This document shows positions 28,122-37,680 of a stretch of 53,217 nt of DNA, piece after piece. The stretch is from IMG/VR virus record IMGVR_UViG_3300009548_000009, positions 1-53,217 of that record. One strand, given 5' to 3'. Origin of the DNA: a virus. Both the position numbers and the translations under genes were made by a program. The number at the start of each line of letters is the position of its first letter. Position 1 is the first letter of the stretch. The notes beneath the pieces are model-generated. The model did no database searches and had not been told where the DNA came from. It saw only the letters and a list, made by a program, of their open reading frames with translations.

Positions 28122-29473
28122 TTCAAAATACCCCCCATAGTCCGTAGTTGTTTTGTGGCCGCCAGCGCCCGCCTAGCCGCTGTGCCGCCGCTTCGTGAAA
28201 ATATCATGGCATCTGCAATAGTCGGCACTACACGCTCTCCATCAGTTGGCGACACGGTAATGTTTATCTCACGTATTACATCGCTAAACTGGAGGTCGCC
28301 CCCGGTGTATGTGTTAGGTGTTGAACCAATATCAACGTAGACGATATCTCCAAGCTCAAACGTATCCATAAACTCTGGCCCTTCATACGGAAGCAACGTG
28401 ATTTTCGCTTTCATTGCATATGAGTTCTTTGAGCACTCGATAAGCGCCTGATTCTGCATGGCGGCCATTATCGCCAGTTCTTGGTCTGAGCTTCCGCTCG
28501 AACCAGAAACGTTCCCACCATAGTCAGTAAACTCCTCACGTCTCCCGTAAAGCTCAGCACTCGTCTGATTTAAGATTTCAGTGTACATTCTATAACATGA
28601 ATCGTTAGTCTGTCCGCTGCCTGACATATCATAATTTGGCCCGCCACACATCACATAATTCGCCTGCGGCAGGCTTTCGGTATAATCAAACTTCGAGATC
28701 GTACCTAACTCAGTACCAAAAATCGCCTGCTCTGTCTTATCGGTTGGTTCGTACCAAGAGTACAGAAGCCTCGTCGAAGCGGTTTCGCTCACTTGTTTGA
28801 TCCCAAATGATTCTGTAATAACTAGGTTGGTTTGGGAAGCAAGTATATCCTGGCATGCTGTGAACAGGTTTTGGAACTTCCCCTGATAGGTAACCTGATT
28901 TCCTCGCTGCCGGTCTGGGGCAGTATCAAAATAATTGAGCCTGCGTTCCGGTACTGCCCAAGAGCCCAAATTGAAGTTCACGTAATACGCAAGACAAGAT
29001 TCACACGGGCCAAGCACGTCATCGCTCGAAATATCAGCAGTACCGCTCCACCAGCCTGTAGACTTGTCGTAGTCGCTGGTGGGGTCTGGCCACAAGTCGC
29101 GGGTTTTTAAAAATGATGTGTCACTCTCTCCAGTCAATGTTACCGTATCAGTAAATCCATCATACACCCGTTCCGCACTTATGATAATACCAGTAAGGAG
29201 TGCATCTTCCAGCGACGTGTTGTTTCTGGTAATAATCACGCCAAGCGGAGCGCCGTATTCTCCACAACCGCCAGGGGGCACTAACATAGAGCTATATAGT
29301 CCGCTGAGTTGCCACCGTTTGACAAACTCTTTTGTAGGCAGCACGAGCGACCACGTAGACACGTCCCCCCATTTAAGATCAATAGTTAACGTCGTAAAAT
29401 CAGCTACTAAGTCCATGCGCTGGAGGTTGCTGCCGCGTGTCCAAATATCGTATGTGCCTGCTGGAAACTCCAC
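28118..29473 (-). CDS. Tail hub protein, siphovirus Gp37-like
   Basis: A 451-residue protein starting with GTG. The N-terminal YDIWTRGSNLQRMDLVADFT and strand-rich body with GVIITRNN fit the ReqiPepy6 Gp37-like family of baseplate hub proteins. The late segment MDTFELGDIVYVDIG is the usual domain near the C-terminus, before a helical end. It follows Dit in the order expected of a siphovirus tail tip. Cys pair CESC at about 160 is unusual. No peptidoglycan hydrolase domain is fused to it. Confidence 0.7.
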   Translation of the reverse strand: MEFPAGTYDIWTRGSNLQRMDLVADFTTLTIDLKWGDVSTWSLVLPTKEFVKRWQLSGLYSSMLVPPGGCGEYGAPLGVIITRNNTSLEDALLTGIIISAERVYDGFTDTVTLTGESDTSFLKTRDLWPDPTSDYDKSTGWWSGTADISSDDVLGPCESCLAYYVNFNLGSWAVPERRLNYFDTAPDRQRGNQVTYQGKFQNLFTACQDILASQTNLVITESFGIKQVSETASTRLLYSWYEPTDKTEQAIFGTELGTISKFDYTESLPQANYVMCGGPNYDMSGSGQTNDSCYRMYTEILNQTSAELYGRREEFTDYGGNVSGSSGSSDQELAIMAAMQNQALIECSKNSYAMKAKITLLPYEGPEFMDTFELGDIVYVDIGSTPNTYTGGDLQFSDVIREINITVSPTDGERVVPTIADAMIFSRSGGTAARRALAATKQLRTMGGILK

Positions 29474-29477
29474 GATT

Positions 29478-29654
29478 TTAACTCTCCGAATTACCTAGAA
29501 AAAGGATACCGATAAAACCACCAAACAAAAAGCCAAAACCCCACCCTAGTTGACCGGCCCACAAAAGTAGGCCACCTATTCCACATCCGATTACCCCAAA
29601 AAAGGCAACCTTCTCATTATCACTTAGTCCTAGAAACCAGCTTTTAAATGTCAT
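29478..29654 (-). CDS. Small two-span membrane protein in the tail module
   Basis: A 58-residue protein starting MTFKSWFLGLSDNEKVAFFG, with two Gly-rich membrane segments. It supplies the GGAG ribosome site of the hub gene. A membrane protein between Dit and hub genes is unusual; function unknown. Confidence 0.55.
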   Translation of the reverse strand: MTFKSWFLGLSDNEKVAFFGVIGCGIGGLLLWAGQLGWGFGFLFGGFIGILFLGNSES

Positions 29655-29656
29655 AA

Positions 29657-30505
29657 TTATACTCCTAGGTACTTATTAACCCATCTCACTCGCAGCTCAG
29701 TGTTCTCGTCGCTATCGGTAAATATAGGCACGATCTCATTTGGCCCTGGTGCAAGTGGGAATAACTGTGAATCAGTACTCAAGCTTCCAAAATCAACGGC
29801 GACGTGGTTGCGTAATACGTCGCGGTTTCCAGGCCGCGTGTCTATGTAAACGCATTGCTTAGTTGTTACATCTTCCTGGAGATCAAAGAGAGAGCCAGTT
29901 GTTATATTCTGCACTTCAACTTCACTAAAAGCCCCGGTTAACGACCACACCGGCCACGCTGGAACATCGCCTTCATTGTAAAGGGTAATCTTTGAGTTTA
30001 TGCTGCTAATGCCTGTCTCACCAGCTTGCGCGTTTAGAAATAGTTCGTTTTCCGTTGGGTCATACCAGTACGGATCAAACGCTGTAAATATCGGAAGGAA
30101 CGCATAAAACACAGATGGAAACGCAGTATCAGATGTTTCCTGAAAGCCCATCCCTTCGCTGTAATAACAATTAATCATCCTAACCTTGCCGTCAGGAGAT
30201 ACTACTTTCAGTTTCGCTGAGCCGAGGTCGTAACTGAAGGCAACGTTTAAAGCGCGCAAGTTTTCTCGCACGCCTTCAAGGTCTTTACCAAGAACGGTAA
30301 TCGGCAGGTCTATCTCTCGAGGTTTCGTCAGCTTAATCCTGAGTACTTCACCTGGATATGTGTACACTGGTTCGCTTGTGTACTGATACGGAGGCATCCA
30401 CCTGCCACTTACCCCCCACCGGATATCATAATTAACGTGGTCTGTCAGGTCAATGGTTCCGCCGTCACCGCGAATGAAGTAGATTTTATCAGTTGTTGTT
30501 GCCAT
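29657..30505 (-). CDS. Distal tail protein (Dit)-like
   Basis: A 282-residue protein. The N-terminal half (IDLTDHVNYDIRWG, VLRIKLTKPREIDLPITVLG) and central FDPYWYDPTE are typical of siphovirus distal tail proteins, which form the ring joining tube and tip. A strand-rich C-terminal domain with PLAPGPNEI completes the family pattern. It lies between the tape measure and the hub, as expected. Confidence 0.75.
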   Translation of the reverse strand: MATTTDKIYFIRGDGGTIDLTDHVNYDIRWGVSGRWMPPYQYTSEPVYTYPGEVLRIKLTKPREIDLPITVLGKDLEGVRENLRALNVAFSYDLGSAKLKVVSPDGKVRMINCYYSEGMGFQETSDTAFPSVFYAFLPIFTAFDPYWYDPTENELFLNAQAGETGISSINSKITLYNEGDVPAWPVWSLTGAFSEVEVQNITTGSLFDLQEDVTTKQCVYIDTRPGNRDVLRNHVAVDFGSLSTDSQLFPLAPGPNEIVPIFTDSDENTELRVRWVNKYLGV

Positions 30506-31047
30506 TAGAGTAGCCTCAGATTATCTCCCCTTTCCGGGTTAGCGTTGAGGATTGGCGGATAATGCAGGTGACACGTTGCGTTCATGTACGCCCACATATC
30601 GCACTGATTCCACACCATAGCATGATTGAGAACCGCCTTTGCTGCATCCATAACTCGCCACATATATGGGTGTTCCAATATGAACCCCCTCTCAAATTTA
30701 ACAAGAGCCAGCCCTGGGGCAACCCCTCTTTTTAGTTTATTTTCCAAATCGCGCCCGAAGTGGTATCGTATCAAATCTCTAATTGTGTATTGCGTGAAGC
30801 CGCACCACAGCTCAGGGCAGTTTATTAACTCTTCAATAGCTCCATTTGGAAATACCATGTCATGCTCGACGTTTATGAAGGTCTCGCACTCATCCCATCG
30901 CTCTTGAAAGTACTCCCTATAACTATCCCAATACGTCATTTTCACCGTTGTATATTCGTAAGGATTAAGGGAGAGCAATGTTTCTGAGTGAATTTTTGTA
31001 TACGGCACAAATATTTTCACGCCTGTTGTATCAGCAGTATCAACCAT
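30505..31047 (-). CDS. Glycosyltransferase-like protein in the tail module
   Basis: A 180-residue protein with the ordered motifs of a small glycosyltransferase-like family: KIFVPYTKIH, WDECETFINVEHDMVF (acidic EHD metal/nucleotide-sugar site), NCPELWCGFTQY, GLALVKFERGF, and a closing CDMWAYMNA with HLHYPPILNAN. It starts at TGATG, one base overlapping the tape-measure stop; an ATG nine bases up is the alternative. A sugar-transfer enzyme between tape measure and Dit is unexpected. It could glycosylate tail proteins or host targets, which is inference. Confidence 0.6.
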   Translation of the reverse strand: MVDTADTTGVKIFVPYTKIHSETLLSLNPYEYTTVKMTYWDSYREYFQERWDECETFINVEHDMVFPNGAIEELINCPELWCGFTQYTIRDLIRYHFGRDLENKLKRGVAPGLALVKFERGFILEHPYMWRVMDAAKAVLNHAMVWNQCDMWAYMNATCHLHYPPILNANPERGDNLRLL

Positions 31048-34000
31048 CAGTACCATCCCGTCTGGAGGAGTTCATTGCGCTGTATCTGTTTAACCACCTT
31101 GTCAGCCATTCTTTTTACTGCTGCGTCATTTTCATCGCCAGAAACGTGCATATTGATTGTGTACTGTGTGCCGAATGAACCTACTTTATTGAGTGGGATA
31201 ACCGCTTCTGGACCTGCTTCGCCTGCGAGCACCCGTGTTGGACGGGTAATGATACCGCCGTGTTGCATCCCCATCATACCCATAGCCCCGGTTGCGACAG
31301 CCCCGATACCAGTGAAGATAGTGCCAACGTCCCCGATGATTTTGCCCCAGTCAATCGGAGCTTTTGTTGAGTGGGTAATATAGTAAGAGCCATCGTATGA
31401 AAAATTGCCACTTGTTGGCTGTTTCTGTTCCGCTATCGTGTTGGATATATCGGTGACCAAGTTGAATATCCCTTTAAAAATATCAACGATTCCGCTTATT
31501 ATCCCACTTATTCCGCTACTGCCGCCACTGCTGCCCCCGCTTCCCATCACAGATGAGAGATTTGAGATAGCGTTCGACGTCGAGTTAGTATTATTATTTA
31601 CGGCACTTACAAGATTTGCCCCGTTGGTGTTTATAGACCCGCCTGTCTTCGTTGCGCTATCTGTGCTGGCGGTTGTAAGGTTTGAAACGCCCGATATAAC
31701 ACCCATGATGCTACTACCCGCAGTAGAAGCAAGATTCATAACGCTATCAAAGATTGATTTGTTCGTGGTTATCTGCGCCTGCCCGTACTGTTGCAGGTTA
31801 GATACCACAGAGTTTGATCCTATCGCTGTGCCTGATCCTGACAATGCTGTGACAATCTGCGGTGTGCCACTACCTTCTGGCTGGCTCGTGTACGGTGGGT
31901 AATAATCAAGATTTGTGAGCACGCCGCCGAACCGCTGCGGAAGCATCTTTAGGCTTTCCTGCGCGCTCATAAGGCCAAAAACAGCGTCGCCGATTGAGGA
32001 TATTCCGCTCGTCACTGTAGATACGAGGCTGGTGATATTCTTGTTGGTTTCGGCTGCGGCCTTCGCAGTATTAGCAGCAGTTTGTGCGCCATATGCTGCG
32101 ATCAGCGTAGTCGCATCCGAGATCTTTGATGTGTCCCTTCCACTGGCTTTATAATATGTCTCGGCAGCATTGATCTGTTTCTGTAATTGCGCTGCCGTCT
32201 CTTTTGTATTCACGGCAAGCTCTGTTAAATATGCAACTTCCTCGTCGGATGTTTGATAATTCCATTTGTGTGTTTTAAGGTCTTCCCACGCGCCCGGGGT
32301 CGCTGCCGTCGCTCCGCCCGCTTTGTAACCACCAGGAAGTGTCGCGAAGTCCGCAGCCAATTTCTCCAACGCGCCCTTTACGTCGATAGTTGACGATGCC
32401 GCTTTTCCATATAACGGATAATATGTATTAACAAGGTTGATTTGTTTTTGTAATTGCGCGTTCGTTTCTCCGGTATTGAGCGCGACCGCCGTGAGATATT
32501 CAATTTCCTGGTCTGCCGTCCGCGATGGAGCGTAGTATGCACTCTTGCTGCCGCCCAGCTGTGATTTGTCCCATTGCTGTAACTGCTGCTCTTGATTATA
32601 CTTATCTATCTGCTTTTGAGTTGGATGCTTGCCGAGCTTTCTTGTATTCTCTTCGATCTTTCTTGTATTCTCTTCGGTCTTTCGTGTATGCTCTTCCGTC
32701 TTTGTTCCAGAGGTGTCATGAAAGCCGCCTGTTCCTGTGATACCGCCTTTCGCCAGTCTAGGGAGTGAATTTAAGACCGTTGACCAATCCCCACCCCATA
32801 AATGCGCTGGGATAATCGCTTCGGATTCGCCCGCTTCTCCAACTATGACGTGAGTCCCACCTACTCGTGACCCAACATTCCCTCCGCCTTGTAAACCTCC
32901 TACGTAGTAAAATGGGGGTATAATCTTTTTTTCCTGATTAATAATCCAATCCCTAAGTGCATCGACGCCATATTGCGCCTCAATCTGCTGTGTGGATGTC
33001 TCCCCAACTACCCCCCCACCCTGCAATCTTGGAAGCCCTATAGCACCAACCATAGACCCGACTGCGCTATTTTTAACACACAACCCACAGCTACAACAAG
33101 TCGGGTCGCTAGAAACGAATGTATAACCCGGTGGGCAAAAACATCCACCGTATCCATTAGGTACAGGACTGGGGCCGTATTGAAAACCTACTGCACCACC
33201 AATACGCCCGCCACCCTGCAATCTTGGCATAGCACCTACGATTACTCCTCCTGCTGCTGGGAATGGATCAGCTAAAGTGCTTAAGTGCCCCCTTGGCGAG
33301 AGACCTTGAACTTTTTTGGCATCGGGGTAATCTGCCATTAATTGGTTACAGATACTACAACCACCAGTGAGATCACTGAGGTAAAGCGTCTGCCCGCTGC
33401 CTGAATGTTGACTTGGGACTGGTTGCGAGGTCGGTCCACTTACTTTTGTCGGTCCCCCTTTATTTTGCGCACCGAGTAAGATGCCAGCTGCTTGTTGCGC
33501 CCACTGAACAATTTGTTGCCCCCACGCAAGTGCGCCATTTACCCATGATGTTACAGCCGACACTACTTGGTCAGCAATTTTCCCTCCCCACGTAAGAGCA
33601 CTGCCTATCCAATTTTCTATAATTTTTGCGACATCTTCTACAGCCTTAATACCCCAGTTAACACCACCAGTTAGCCAGTTCGTTACGCCAGATGCTAGAT
33701 CAGCGAGGAATTTGATACCCCAATCGACGCCACCAGTTAGAAAGTTCGTTACGCCAGATGCTAGATCAGCGAGGAATTTGATACCCCAATCGATCCCGCC
33801 CTGTAAAAAGTTTGTGACTGCATTGACAATTGTTTTATCTATGCCTAACGCCCAGTCTATATAACTTTGAATCCATTTTTTAACGGTAGAAACTATCGCA
33901 GTATCAATGCCTTTTGCCCAATCAATGTATCCTTGAATCCATTTTTTAACGGTAGAAACTATTGCGGTATCTATCCCCTTTGCCCAGTCTATATAACTTT

Positions 34001-36881
34001 GAATCCATTTTTTAACGGTAGAAACTATCGCAGTATCAATGCCTTTTGCCCACGTAATTCCGCCCGCTACCCATTGGCTAACTGCTGCGCCTACTCCGCT
34101 AAGACCGCTTGCTGCTCCGCTAAGCGCGCTGGTAAGGGCCCCACCAATACCTCCCATCGCTCCGCTGAGCGCGCTACCTATGCCTCCAGCCGCGCCGCCG
34201 AGCATGCCACCAATTCCACCTAACGCGCCACCAAGCGCGCTAGTGATGCTGCCACCTATTCCGCCGAGCATGCTTTTGATTGCGGTTCCTAAAGCAGAAA
34301 GAGCTTGACCCCAATCAACTTGTTTAAATCCTTGGATCAATGATTGTCCAAATGAAGGCAAAAGAACGAAAAGTAGCTGGAAAATCTGGAGCCAGTTAAC
34401 CATCCTAAACAGTTGAAGCATTGTTTGCAAGAACTGTGCGGCAGAATTGGCAAGCGACTTGAAAAGTCCCGCTATGACGTCGCCCCAGTTGATCCCTGTT
34501 AAGGCTTTTCCAACCCCACCAAATGCTCCACCTATAGTCTTTACGAATCCGCTAACAGCTCCACCCCAATCTACTGACTTAATTGCATTTAGGAGCGCCA
34601 CCCCAATCGGTGACGGTTGGAACATCTTACTAGCGATGCCACCCCAATCAAGATTTATGATGCCTTCGAGCGCGGCTTTCCCTATGGCTAAGCCTATTCT
34701 TGGAAGTAGCTCTATAAGCGCGAGCGCCAGGCCTCCGAGTGCTCCGACCAATTTTGCGAGCACGTTAGGCGCGGCTTTCGTAGCGCCGTCAACCAGTGAT
34801 TTATTCATCCCAGTAGACACGGAAGCAGTTGCTCCGGCCCCTCCTCCGCCGCCTCCGCCGAATAAACCAGTGATAGCGTTAACTAATCCGCTTATAACCT
34901 GATCCCAGTTGATGTTATTGAGCCAGCTTGTTATTTTATCGGCAATATCAGATAATGATGATAAACCACCAAGAATAATTCCACCTATCTGTCCGGCACT
35001 TTCCTTAATAGACTGGATCATCTTGCCAGCCCACTCACCCCAGTTGAAGTGAGTGAGGGCATCTATAGCGCCTTGGAATCCTGTTTTGAGTAGGTCGCCA
35101 GCTTTAGCAAAATTGCCACTCATCAGCGCGCTAGTAAGCTGCCCGACCCATCCAACGATTGATTGGAAGGTAGTTAGAATACCCCCCACCATACTCCGAA
35201 ACGTGCCGGAAGTAGCATATAAAATCGCAAAACCAGCTGCGATGGCGGCAACGATGGCGACTACGGGTAATAGTAAGGGCCCTATCGTGGCTAATAATCC
35301 TACTTCTGCCGTAGTGCCTCCAAGAGCGCCTCCAACAGCGCCTTCTGCCGCCCCCGCTTCGCCTGCCGCAGCGCCTCCACCAAGTCCGACTTTACTGCCG
35401 ATGCTTAGCACCTTTGAGGGCACGCTTGACATGCTCGAGGCGAGGTTTTTAATCTGCGGGACAATCTTTTCAATATCTTTAGGTAGGCTTTTAACGCTCA
35501 TATTAAACTTGCCGAGCACGATGTTGAGCGCACCCATCCCACCTACCAGCCCAACTAACGCCATGCCCACCAACTGTATCGGCATAGGTAAATTAGCAAA
35601 CGCGGCCACTAACGAGGTAATAATAGGTAGTAATGGGGTAATCGCATCTAAGAGGCGTTCCAATAGCGTTATTAACGTTTTCCCTAAAGGTGCAAAGGCG
35701 ACTTCTAATTTGTTTTTAAATTCGGTGAGCCTTTCTGAGAAGGTTTCCATCGCGGTTCCGGCCTTCTCGGTTGCTCCTGAGCTATTTGTGATAGAATTTA
35801 CTAACTCATCATTATCAAGTTTGCCACTCTTAGCTGCTGCCTTAAAGCTCTCCAGATTATTGCCAAGGAACTTTATCTGGTCTGCAGTAAGCTTGCCGTC
35901 CTTTGCTCCCTTAATTAAACCATCAAAGAATTGCTGCGAACTTTCGTGTGCTTTTGATGCTGCTGCCGGAATCTTCTGTATCTCTGATGCTAGTTGTCGG
36001 GCGGGAATTCCAGCGGCAGTGAGCCCAGAAAGCATCGCAATCTGCTGAGGGATAGACTGGCCCATCGCAGTCATCGATGTAGTAGTTTTATTAAATACCA
36101 TACCGATTTGACTTACGGATACGCCCGTTTTCTGGAACGCGACGGTGAACATGTCACTTAGCTGCGGCATCGTCATAAGGGGTTTCTTTGCTCCCTCGAG
36201 TCCGAGATTCGCATCATTTAACGCTTTTGTGAATGTAGTGACATTAGAAGAGGCGCTCGTTCCGGTAGCGATAGAATAATTGATTACCGCTTCTGAAGCT
36301 TTAGTGAGCTCATCGCCGTTCAGTCGGAGAGATTGATTAAGTTGGTCTATAACAGAGGTGACTGTCCCAGCTGATTCGGGGACGTTTGAGTAAACAGAAT
36401 TCCAGGATGCTTCTAGTGACGCAAGTTGTGTTCCTTGTGCGCCAGTCGCCTTCGCCATCTGTGAATACGCCCCATCGACATCTTGAGCACTCTTTACAGC
36501 GAACGCGCCGATAGCTACGGCAGCACCCCCAAGCCCTGCTGCGACAATGTTGCCCAGCCCGCCAAATGCCGCGCCTAAGCCTTTAGCTTTAGAAGCAGCG
36601 CCTTCTGCTTTTGTGCCGAGCTCTTCAGTCGCGGTAGCGGCTTGCTTAGCACCGCTTGAGAATCCTCCAAAAGCAGAAGCGTTTGAGCCAATGGTAGATG
36701 TTAACCCCTTGGCCTTGGATTCTGTTTTATCTAAAGAAGCCCCTAAATTCTCAGCGTCTCCTGCAACGCCTTTAAAAGAAGTAGATAAACCGCTGGTCTC
36801 TGCCTTAACACCAGCTAATTCAGATTTGAGGCCAGAGGTGTTGGCAAGGATTTTAACTTCAAGCGTGTCGAGAAGCGTCAT
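31047..36881 (-). CDS. Tail tape measure protein
   Basis: A 1944-residue protein, by far the longest here, with the classic features: N-terminal coiled coil (LKSELAGVKAETSGLSTSFK), PhageMin-like helical region, hydrophobic membrane-like segments, and a Gly-rich collapsed region (about 900 to 940). Eight exact 22-residue repeats with a fixed Trp follow. Next are a cysteine-rich insert, a run of TRKTEEN repeats and two copies of a YLT-x-LAxNT-ETxAQLQKQI helix. It ends with PEAVIPL and a basic tail. Tape measures set tail length and are delivered at infection. At about 1.5 angstrom per residue it predicts a tail near 290 nm. Confidence 0.9.
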   Translation of the reverse strand: MTLLDTLEVKILANTSGLKSELAGVKAETSGLSTSFKGVAGDAENLGASLDKTESKAKGLTSTIGSNASAFGGFSSGAKQAATATEELGTKAEGAASKAKGLGAAFGGLGNIVAAGLGGAAVAIGAFAVKSAQDVDGAYSQMAKATGAQGTQLASLEASWNSVYSNVPESAGTVTSVIDQLNQSLRLNGDELTKASEAVINYSIATGTSASSNVTTFTKALNDANLGLEGAKKPLMTMPQLSDMFTVAFQKTGVSVSQIGMVFNKTTTSMTAMGQSIPQQIAMLSGLTAAGIPARQLASEIQKIPAAASKAHESSQQFFDGLIKGAKDGKLTADQIKFLGNNLESFKAAAKSGKLDNDELVNSITNSSGATEKAGTAMETFSERLTEFKNKLEVAFAPLGKTLITLLERLLDAITPLLPIITSLVAAFANLPMPIQLVGMALVGLVGGMGALNIVLGKFNMSVKSLPKDIEKIVPQIKNLASSMSSVPSKVLSIGSKVGLGGGAAAGEAGAAEGAVGGALGGTTAEVGLLATIGPLLLPVVAIVAAIAAGFAILYATSGTFRSMVGGILTTFQSIVGWVGQLTSALMSGNFAKAGDLLKTGFQGAIDALTHFNWGEWAGKMIQSIKESAGQIGGIILGGLSSLSDIADKITSWLNNINWDQVISGLVNAITGLFGGGGGGGAGATASVSTGMNKSLVDGATKAAPNVLAKLVGALGGLALALIELLPRIGLAIGKAALEGIINLDWGGIASKMFQPSPIGVALLNAIKSVDWGGAVSGFVKTIGGAFGGVGKALTGINWGDVIAGLFKSLANSAAQFLQTMLQLFRMVNWLQIFQLLFVLLPSFGQSLIQGFKQVDWGQALSALGTAIKSMLGGIGGSITSALGGALGGIGGMLGGAAGGIGSALSGAMGGIGGALTSALSGAASGLSGVGAAVSQWVAGGITWAKGIDTAIVSTVKKWIQSYIDWAKGIDTAIVSTVKKWIQGYIDWAKGIDTAIVSTVKKWIQSYIDWALGIDKTIVNAVTNFLQGGIDWGIKFLADLASGVTNFLTGGVDWGIKFLADLASGVTNWLTGGVNWGIKAVEDVAKIIENWIGSALTWGGKIADQVVSAVTSWVNGALAWGQQIVQWAQQAAGILLGAQNKGGPTKVSGPTSQPVPSQHSGSGQTLYLSDLTGGCSICNQLMADYPDAKKVQGLSPRGHLSTLADPFPAAGGVIVGAMPRLQGGGRIGGAVGFQYGPSPVPNGYGGCFCPPGYTFVSSDPTCCSCGLCVKNSAVGSMVGAIGLPRLQGGGVVGETSTQQIEAQYGVDALRDWIINQEKKIIPPFYYVGGLQGGGNVGSRVGGTHVIVGEAGESEAIIPAHLWGGDWSTVLNSLPRLAKGGITGTGGFHDTSGTKTEEHTRKTEENTRKIEENTRKLGKHPTQKQIDKYNQEQQLQQWDKSQLGGSKSAYYAPSRTADQEIEYLTAVALNTGETNAQLQKQINLVNTYYPLYGKAASSTIDVKGALEKLAADFATLPGGYKAGGATAATPGAWEDLKTHKWNYQTSDEEVAYLTELAVNTKETAAQLQKQINAAETYYKASGRDTSKISDATTLIAAYGAQTAANTAKAAAETNKNITSLVSTVTSGISSIGDAVFGLMSAQESLKMLPQRFGGVLTNLDYYPPYTSQPEGSGTPQIVTALSGSGTAIGSNSVVSNLQQYGQAQITTNKSIFDSVMNLASTAGSSIMGVISGVSNLTTASTDSATKTGGSINTNGANLVSAVNNNTNSTSNAISNLSSVMGSGGSSGGSSGISGIISGIVDIFKGIFNLVTDISNTIAEQKQPTSGNFSYDGSYYITHSTKAPIDWGKIIGDVGTIFTGIGAVATGAMGMMGMQHGGIITRPTRVLAGEAGPEAVIPLNKVGSFGTQYTINMHVSGDENDAAVKRMADKVVKQIQRNELLQTGWY
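33537..34064 (-). repeat. Eight in-register 66-bp repeats (22 residues) in the tape measure
   Basis: Starting at GGITWAKG and ending before GALAWGQQ there are exactly eight 66-bp units. Each has Trp at position 5 and a hydrophobic pattern of one amphipathic helix. Units 1 to 3 are nearly identical (AKGIDTAIVSTVKKWIQ) and units 5 and 6 nearly identical (GIKFLADLASGVTN). The gradient shows stepwise local duplication. Confidence 0.85.
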
Positions 36882-36999
36882 TTATTTATGTACTCTCAAA
36901 TCTTAAAAAGCCGTCAGCTCTGGTAAACATAGATAGATAGCCTAGATTTTAGACGCAGCTTAAGAAGCTGGATCACATGCCTGGAGCCTCTGGTGAAAG
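36882..36999 (-). other. Gap between chaperone frame and tape measure
   Basis: 118 bases without a credible gene. A short palindromic hairpin (CAGCTTAAGAAGCTG, near 36957 to 36971) is the only structure seen. A weak GAGAG lies 13 bases before the tape-measure ATG. Confidence 0.4.
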
Positions 37000-37185
37000 T
37001 TATCTTGAGCCTTTTTTCGCTTCCCGCTCCATCCTCGCGAGCTCTTCTGCTTGTTCTTCGCCTCTCACGTCGTAATAGACCCGCCACAACATTAGTTCCT
37101 CAGTGGTCATATAGAGCACTTCGCGGACGGTCTTGTGAAGTTCGCCTGCTAAATCAAATATGAACCTCAACCACGTGTTTTGCGA
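37000..37185 (-). CDS. Tail assembly chaperone C-terminal domain, reached by -1 frameshift
   Basis: Directly past the chaperone gene the -1 frame is open for 62 codons with WLRFIFDLAGELHKTVREVL and MTTEELMLWRVYYDVRGEEQ, the pattern of the second tail chaperone (gpGT-type). The frame has no plausible ATG of its own. Siphoviruses almost always make this domain as a frameshift extension. The likely slip is on the TTT of GAT-TTT-CGC, or nearby. Ends in a Lys/Arg-rich tail before the gap to the tape measure. Confidence 0.65.
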   Translation of the reverse strand, partial: SQNTWLRFIFDLAGELHKTVREVLYMTTEELMLWRVYYDVRGEEQAEELARMEREAKKGSR

Positions 37186-37652
37186 AAATCCTCGCGTGAC
37201 TGTGCCAGTTCAGCCTGTGAAAGCCCTGAAAGGCTGTCTGCTACGTTGCCCAAGAGATCAATAATACCAGGGTGCTTCTGAGCGAGCATGTCGTGGTCTG
37301 CAGCGGTGAACAGCTTTGATCCTGTTGCTGGGTCGAACGCGCACTTGATTACTATTTCAATATTAGACCATTCCTTGACTGCGCTTATAGGCACGCCGTT
37401 CTGGAACTTGATCTGCGCTTTCTGCTGCAACTCTGCCCAATCACCAGCCGTAAGGCTCTTCATGAGCACTTCTGCATCGTCCCACCAGGGCACTTTGACC
37501 AGCTCTTGGCGTCGGTCATTGACGTTCAGGATGCGGTCGCGTAGTGATAATCGTGTAGCTGGCTTTGCGTCGATCTTCTTTTGCTCTTCCATCTTCTTCT
37601 GCTTCTCTGGGCATTCTGGACAATCGTCGTCTTCTACTTTTTTATCTACCAA
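37167..37652 (-). CDS. Tail assembly chaperone, N-terminal product (gpG-like)
   Basis: A 161-residue acidic protein with an N-terminal CPECPEK knuckle. The core (VPWWDDAEVLMKSLTAGDWA, SNIEIVIKCAFDPATGSKLF) is typical of tail tube chaperones. It lies between the tail-tube and tape-measure genes, which is diagnostic. The downstream overlapping frame encodes the usual second domain. Chaperones coat the tape measure before tube polymerisation. Confidence 0.75.
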   Translation of the reverse strand: MVDKKVEDDDCPECPEKQKKMEEQKKIDAKPATRLSLRDRILNVNDRRQELVKVPWWDDAEVLMKSLTAGDWAELQQKAQIKFQNGVPISAVKEWSNIEIVIKCAFDPATGSKLFTAADHDMLAQKHPGIIDLLGNVADSLSGLSQAELAQSREDFRKTRG

Positions 37653-37680
37653 AGTATATCCAATCCTCCTCTCATTTCCG

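Noticed and set aside
35053-36048. 331-codon plus-strand open frame, and similar long frames antisense to the tape measure
   Set aside because: Shadow of the Ala/Gly/Ser-rich tape-measure codons; no ribosome site or recognisable domain.
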